Source: Mytilisepta virgata (taxonomy: Eukaryota; Mollusca; Bivalvia; Mytilida; Mytilidae). From it: a DNA stretch of 64,000 nucleotides. The stretch lies in the NCBI GenBank assembly GCA_028015205.1, contig CM051517.1:40125135-40189134 (forward strand), read 5' to 3'. Position numbers and translations under genes: made by a program. The notes below the pieces were generated by a model. It did not search any database. It was not told the DNA's origin and was given only the letters and a program-made list of their open reading frames with translations. This document shows positions 60,541 through 64,000 of this stretch, in pieces. Position 1 is the first letter of the stretch. Each line of letters begins with the position of its first letter.

Positions 60541-61891
60541 TGGTGGCCGGTTAAGGCCATTCCGCGTTTTCGCCTTTTCGCCCTTTATATTCTATAGGGT
60601 CAAAAAGCGAAAACGCGAAATTGTTTCGCTTCTAGTTTTCGCCTTCGCATTTTCGGTTTCCGCGGCGATTTTGCATTTTCGAATTTTCGCGATTTCGCGT
60701 TTGAAAGTGACAACTGTGGTGCATTCTGTAAGAATTAGTGGATATCCATTAAATCAGATAATGGTACAAGAACATTTATATGTTTTGCGGATTTTTTTTT
60801 GTACATGTCTGTGTGAGAAAGTGACTATGTTTAGTTCCGTTATCAGCTGGCTCCAGTTATTTCGGACTGACTAACGATGAGGCAGTAAAAACCGTTAAGT
60901 AAACAAACATAGTGTATAAATAAAAAGCTAAAAAGTTTCCACTGACCAAACATGACATTCAGCAGTGCATATTGCGCACAGGTGAATTATAAGTTTTGCT
61001 AGATCAAGAGTTGTAGATTCGTAGATTCGCAAAAATGAAATTCCAAGAGTAGTTATAGGTGAAATGTGAATTGTAAAGATTAATAGTTCGAAGGCCCAGT
61101 AGTCCAAAGGCCCGGTAGTCCGAAAACCAGCAGGAATATTGTTAGTACAGCTGTAAAATAGAATAAATCAGTTGACATGAAATTTATTGCTTTACATGTA
61201 GTTGTCTCGCCTGCGACTAATGTCGATTAAGGCGAGACATAGATATGTTGTTCCGGCGGGTGACGGCGGCATTAACTCAAGGTTTCTCATACCTAAAACT
61301 TTCATATTAATTCCATAGATAGTTCTTGGTAAGTCAATGGCGACTGACACCTTGTCTTCAGACTTTGACCTCAATTTCATGCTTTATCAACATGCGGCAC
61401 ATTTTCAGAGTAAGCTCAGTTTTCTTCAACCACTGTAATTGTGTGTACATATCAGCCTGACACCTGACCTCTGACCCTTCAACATGGTATATTATGAAAG
61501 AAAGGTTTTCTTTCTATCAACCGAATAAAAGACAAAGGTTGTCACAATAAGGCATCTATTACCCAGATATGGTTGGTCTTTACCATTACAGTGGTTGAAG
61601 AAAACTGAGCTTACTCTGAAAATGTTCTTGTACCATTATCTGATTTAATGGGTATCCACTAACTCTTACAGAATGCACCACAGTTGTCACTTTCAGAGAC
61701 GAAAAGGCGAAAATGCGAAAATGCGAAATCGCGAAAAGGCGAAAATGCAAAATCGCGAAGTCGAAAACGTGAAAACGTGAAAACGCGAAGGCGAAAACGA
61801 GAAAAATAGAAGCAAAACAATTCGCGTTTTTGCCCTATACAATATGAAGGGCGAAAAGGCTAAAACGCGAAATGGCCTTAACCGGCCACCA
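60541..61891. mobile_element. long-TIR DNA element, 1351 bp, with GCGAAAA subterminal repeats
   Basis: Ends open TGGTGGCCGGTTAAGGCCAT on both strands and extend inward about 236 bases (left, to 60776) and 271 bases (right, from 61621). They are flanked by TA (60539-60540, 61892-61893). Each TIR is built of short CGAAAANGCGAAA-type repeats. The interior holds the head of a TCTCGCC-family repeat (from 61197) and another inverted repeat pair (61401-61440, 61585-61624). No transposase. A TA duplication suggests a Tc1/mariner-type origin, but the class is open. Confidence 0.7.
61197..61400 (+). mobile_element. TCTCGCC stem-loop family head, nested
   Basis: GTCTCGCCTGCGAC pairs with the following GTCGATTAAGGCGAGAC (61203-61237). 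Downstream text matches the minus-strand units of 16040-16950 (ATAGTTCTTGGTAAG, CTGACACC, GACCTCAATTTCAT). Confidence 0.55.
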
Positions 61892-62242
61892 TAAAATACA
61901 GACTTCTGTGAAATATTTGCGTCGTCTTCATACCAAGATGAATCTCATGGCAGCAAATTTCCAAAATTTCCTTTTCGGTGCTTAAGTTTTTTCTGAATAA
62001 AAAGTAGTTTTTAAGTTAAATGCTATACTTTTGGTAAGTATCAATATTCAAATTATTTAGGCAGGGTAAGTGAATCAGTTGAATTCAGCTGTTTCGTTTG
62101 TTTTAGTAATGTGTAATTTAAGGTCAAGCATGTTTAAATCTCAGACCATATGGTACGATAAAAATAAGGGTTTTACTTACAAATACTAGTACTAACAAGT
62201 ATGATTAGCTAAGTGACCTGGTAAAACTTCCATATTTGTATT

Positions 62243-62382
62243 TAAATCTATAGAACATATTCTAAATACAAAAATTAAGGAGTCATTAACCGTCACAGAA
62301 AATAAATAAATCAAATCTATAACATATGTTCTAAATACATAAATAAAGGAGACATTGACCTTCATAGAAGATAAATACATTA
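62243..62382. repeat. 70-bp tandem duplication
   Basis: Two units beginning AAATCTATA and sharing GTTCTAAATACA/AAAGGAG(T/A)CATT; moderately diverged. It lies within a chance minus frame. Confidence 0.55.
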
Positions 62383-62639
62383 AACATAAATATACGAGGA
62401 TTATATAGTATAAGCCTTTTTTCCTAATCTGCATAAAACAATATAAACTTTGAAAAATAATGAAGGCATACATCACGATTTTTTTCATATTTCATTGTGT
62501 AAAAATAAATTTATGATGGTGCTTTATCGTCCTATGTCCCTGTATTTTATTGATTCTTTGAGGAAATGGGCAAAAGGACGAATTTTAGAAACAGTTTGAA
62601 CAAAAAGAATTACTCGTACAATAAAATTACACGTTTTCT

Positions 62640-62873
62640 ATAACAAAGATATAAAATATTCAGATTATGAATTTCTTGATGAACAATGGAATGACAACGG
62701 TCACAGCCCATGTCAAACGAGAACCAATAAGGACTGTTACCACGGGGAAAATCATTTTCTAACCACTTTTAATTGGCATTATTTAGTTGTCGAAGATCTT
62801 ATGAGTAATTCTGCAGTTTGTACCATTTACACACGAAAGCGGTACGGTAGATATGATGTTCCGAATATCTAAA
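62640..62873 (+). other. open frame without start, possible exon
   Basis: About 80 codons without stop, ending TAA near 62870. It contains YEFLDEQWNDNGHSPCQTRT, KDCYHGENHF and TRKRYGRYDVPNI. A CAG acceptor lies at about 62664. Composition is protein-like but there is no family match or partner exon. Could be chance. Confidence 0.18.
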
Positions 62874-63703
62874 AGATAAACAAATACACACACACAAATA
62901 TATATATAGTGGATCTTGATAGGAAATTATTTCAAACATTATTATCGAATAGCAAGAATTTATCTCGGAAACATATACTGTAGATTCATTTATTTTCGTG
63001 TTTTCCTTTATGAGTCGTCGTTTCGATGACACCGAATTCTCTGTTTGATAACAAATATTATTATACCTCTAATAAAGGACAATAATTATATAATGACATT
63101 TGTATTTCGTTGTATACTAAAATTTATGGTTCCTATAAACTGATACCAAGAATATTTGTTAGCAGAGAAATAAATGAATCCAAATTACAAATGTATTATG
63201 TACTGGACTCAGTAGGATTGATTGGTCTTCAGTATAATGATGTGTAATTGAAGAAACAAAGTTGACACTTTTAGCATGCATGCTCTTTGTTTTTTTTTTC
63301 GGGAATTAACGTTTGATGCACACATGCTTGACATGAAATATTTTGCAATTTCGATTGCATTACTCGAGTTATTTTGCATAACAAACATTTATGTCCAAAT
63401 CCAGAAAGACAACTTAGAATAATAATAAATAATCGTAGTAAATAAAAACAACGGCACATAAACGAAAAACAGACACAGAAAAGGGCATAGTACTATTTGG
63501 CCCCTTGAATTCCAAAAAGTAATGAAAAGCTTACTCTCAGCTATTATTAATTACTCTTAAAATGTTGCCCTTTAAGGAACATGTTTTGCTTTCAACAAGA
63601 AATTTATGTAATAGGGACAATATGGCTAATTGTCAAGAAATCTATGAAATACACCAAATTAACTTCACTCATTTTTGGACCTTTGAATAAAAATGTTAAT
63701 ATG

Positions 63704-63801
63704 AGCTACAACCTTGCCCAAAAAGATATTTCACTGAAATGTGTCTTTATGTAAGATAAAAATTATATTAAACAATCTTTTTGGGCAAAGATGTTGCTCA
63801 T
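63704..63801. repeat. small inverted repeat
   Basis: GAGCTACAACCTTGCCCAAAAAGAT and, inverted, GAGCAACATCTTTGCCCAAAAAGAT (63777-63801) enclose about 50 bases. Confidence 0.6.
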
Positions 63802-64000
63802 AGTTGTTTTGACCAAAATCTACCGTGAAAACGCTCAAGTTTCTTCAAAACCTTGATTTAGCAGACGTTCATGACGTCGGCGTTGTATCATGCGCCGGAA
63901 TTTAGTACAATGATTGATAGATTGTTAGATCATTATATAATAAAAATGATACAAATTCGAATCTGAAATCTTAATTTTAATTTTCATGTCAGTTGGGGCC

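Overview
This is a piece of animal nuclear DNA, most likely from a bivalve mollusc of the mussel type (Mytilus or a relative). The genes are split by introns with GT/AG borders, the DNA is AT-rich, and most of it is mobile or repetitive. Several repeat families look like those I know from bivalves: SINEs whose tail carries GCCACTGGACGTTAA, elements that open with a long stem-loop, and pearl-like arrays. No bacterial-style operon is present. The species call is inference from repeats and gene families, not from a database search.

Layout. 1-4.7 kb: two in-phase exons of an AF9/ENL-type YEATS-domain chromatin reader, with the gene entering from outside the window, separated by SINEs and a stem-loop-bounded repeat. 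4.9-17.7 kb: first copy of a segmental duplication, carrying a complete five-exon ARMC6 gene (8997-14547) behind a large foldback repeat. 17.7-19.5 kb: spacer with a retroelement tail and two small inverted-repeat elements. 19.5-37.5 kb: second copy, carrying a second complete ARMC6 gene (25545-31401). This copy is longer because it gained a 1963-bp hAT-like element, a 1.25-kb element with a 161-bp tandem array, a reverse-transcriptase element and a second reverse-transcriptase fragment. 38.2-39.9 kb: a decayed intronless protein relic. 40-64 kb: gene-poor sequence with retroelement fragments, small inverted-repeat elements, a six-unit 50-bp array, a 1.8-kb stem-loop-bounded element, a Helitron-type 3' end and a long-TIR element. 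Within it, 49444-49990 on the minus strand holds a candidate two-exon gene for an unrecognised 109-residue protein, with a candidate secreted peptide reading away from it at 50217.

The most useful property of the window is that its two duplicate copies serve as each other's reference. Several insertions present in one copy have an intact empty site in the other, which fixes element ends, target duplications and order of events without a database. The main results are: a hAT-like element with an exact 8-bp target duplication; an insertion ending in CTAG with no target duplication; a 32-bp perfect palindrome flanked by a 7-bp duplication; an inversion of the core between inverted repeats; and a structured retroelement 3' tail with compensating changes between copies. 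The two ARMC6 genes are both open and correctly spliced, but copy 1 carries more apparently derived changes in its last two exons. The duplication could be real or could be two haplotypes placed in tandem by the assembly; this must be settled before it is interpreted.
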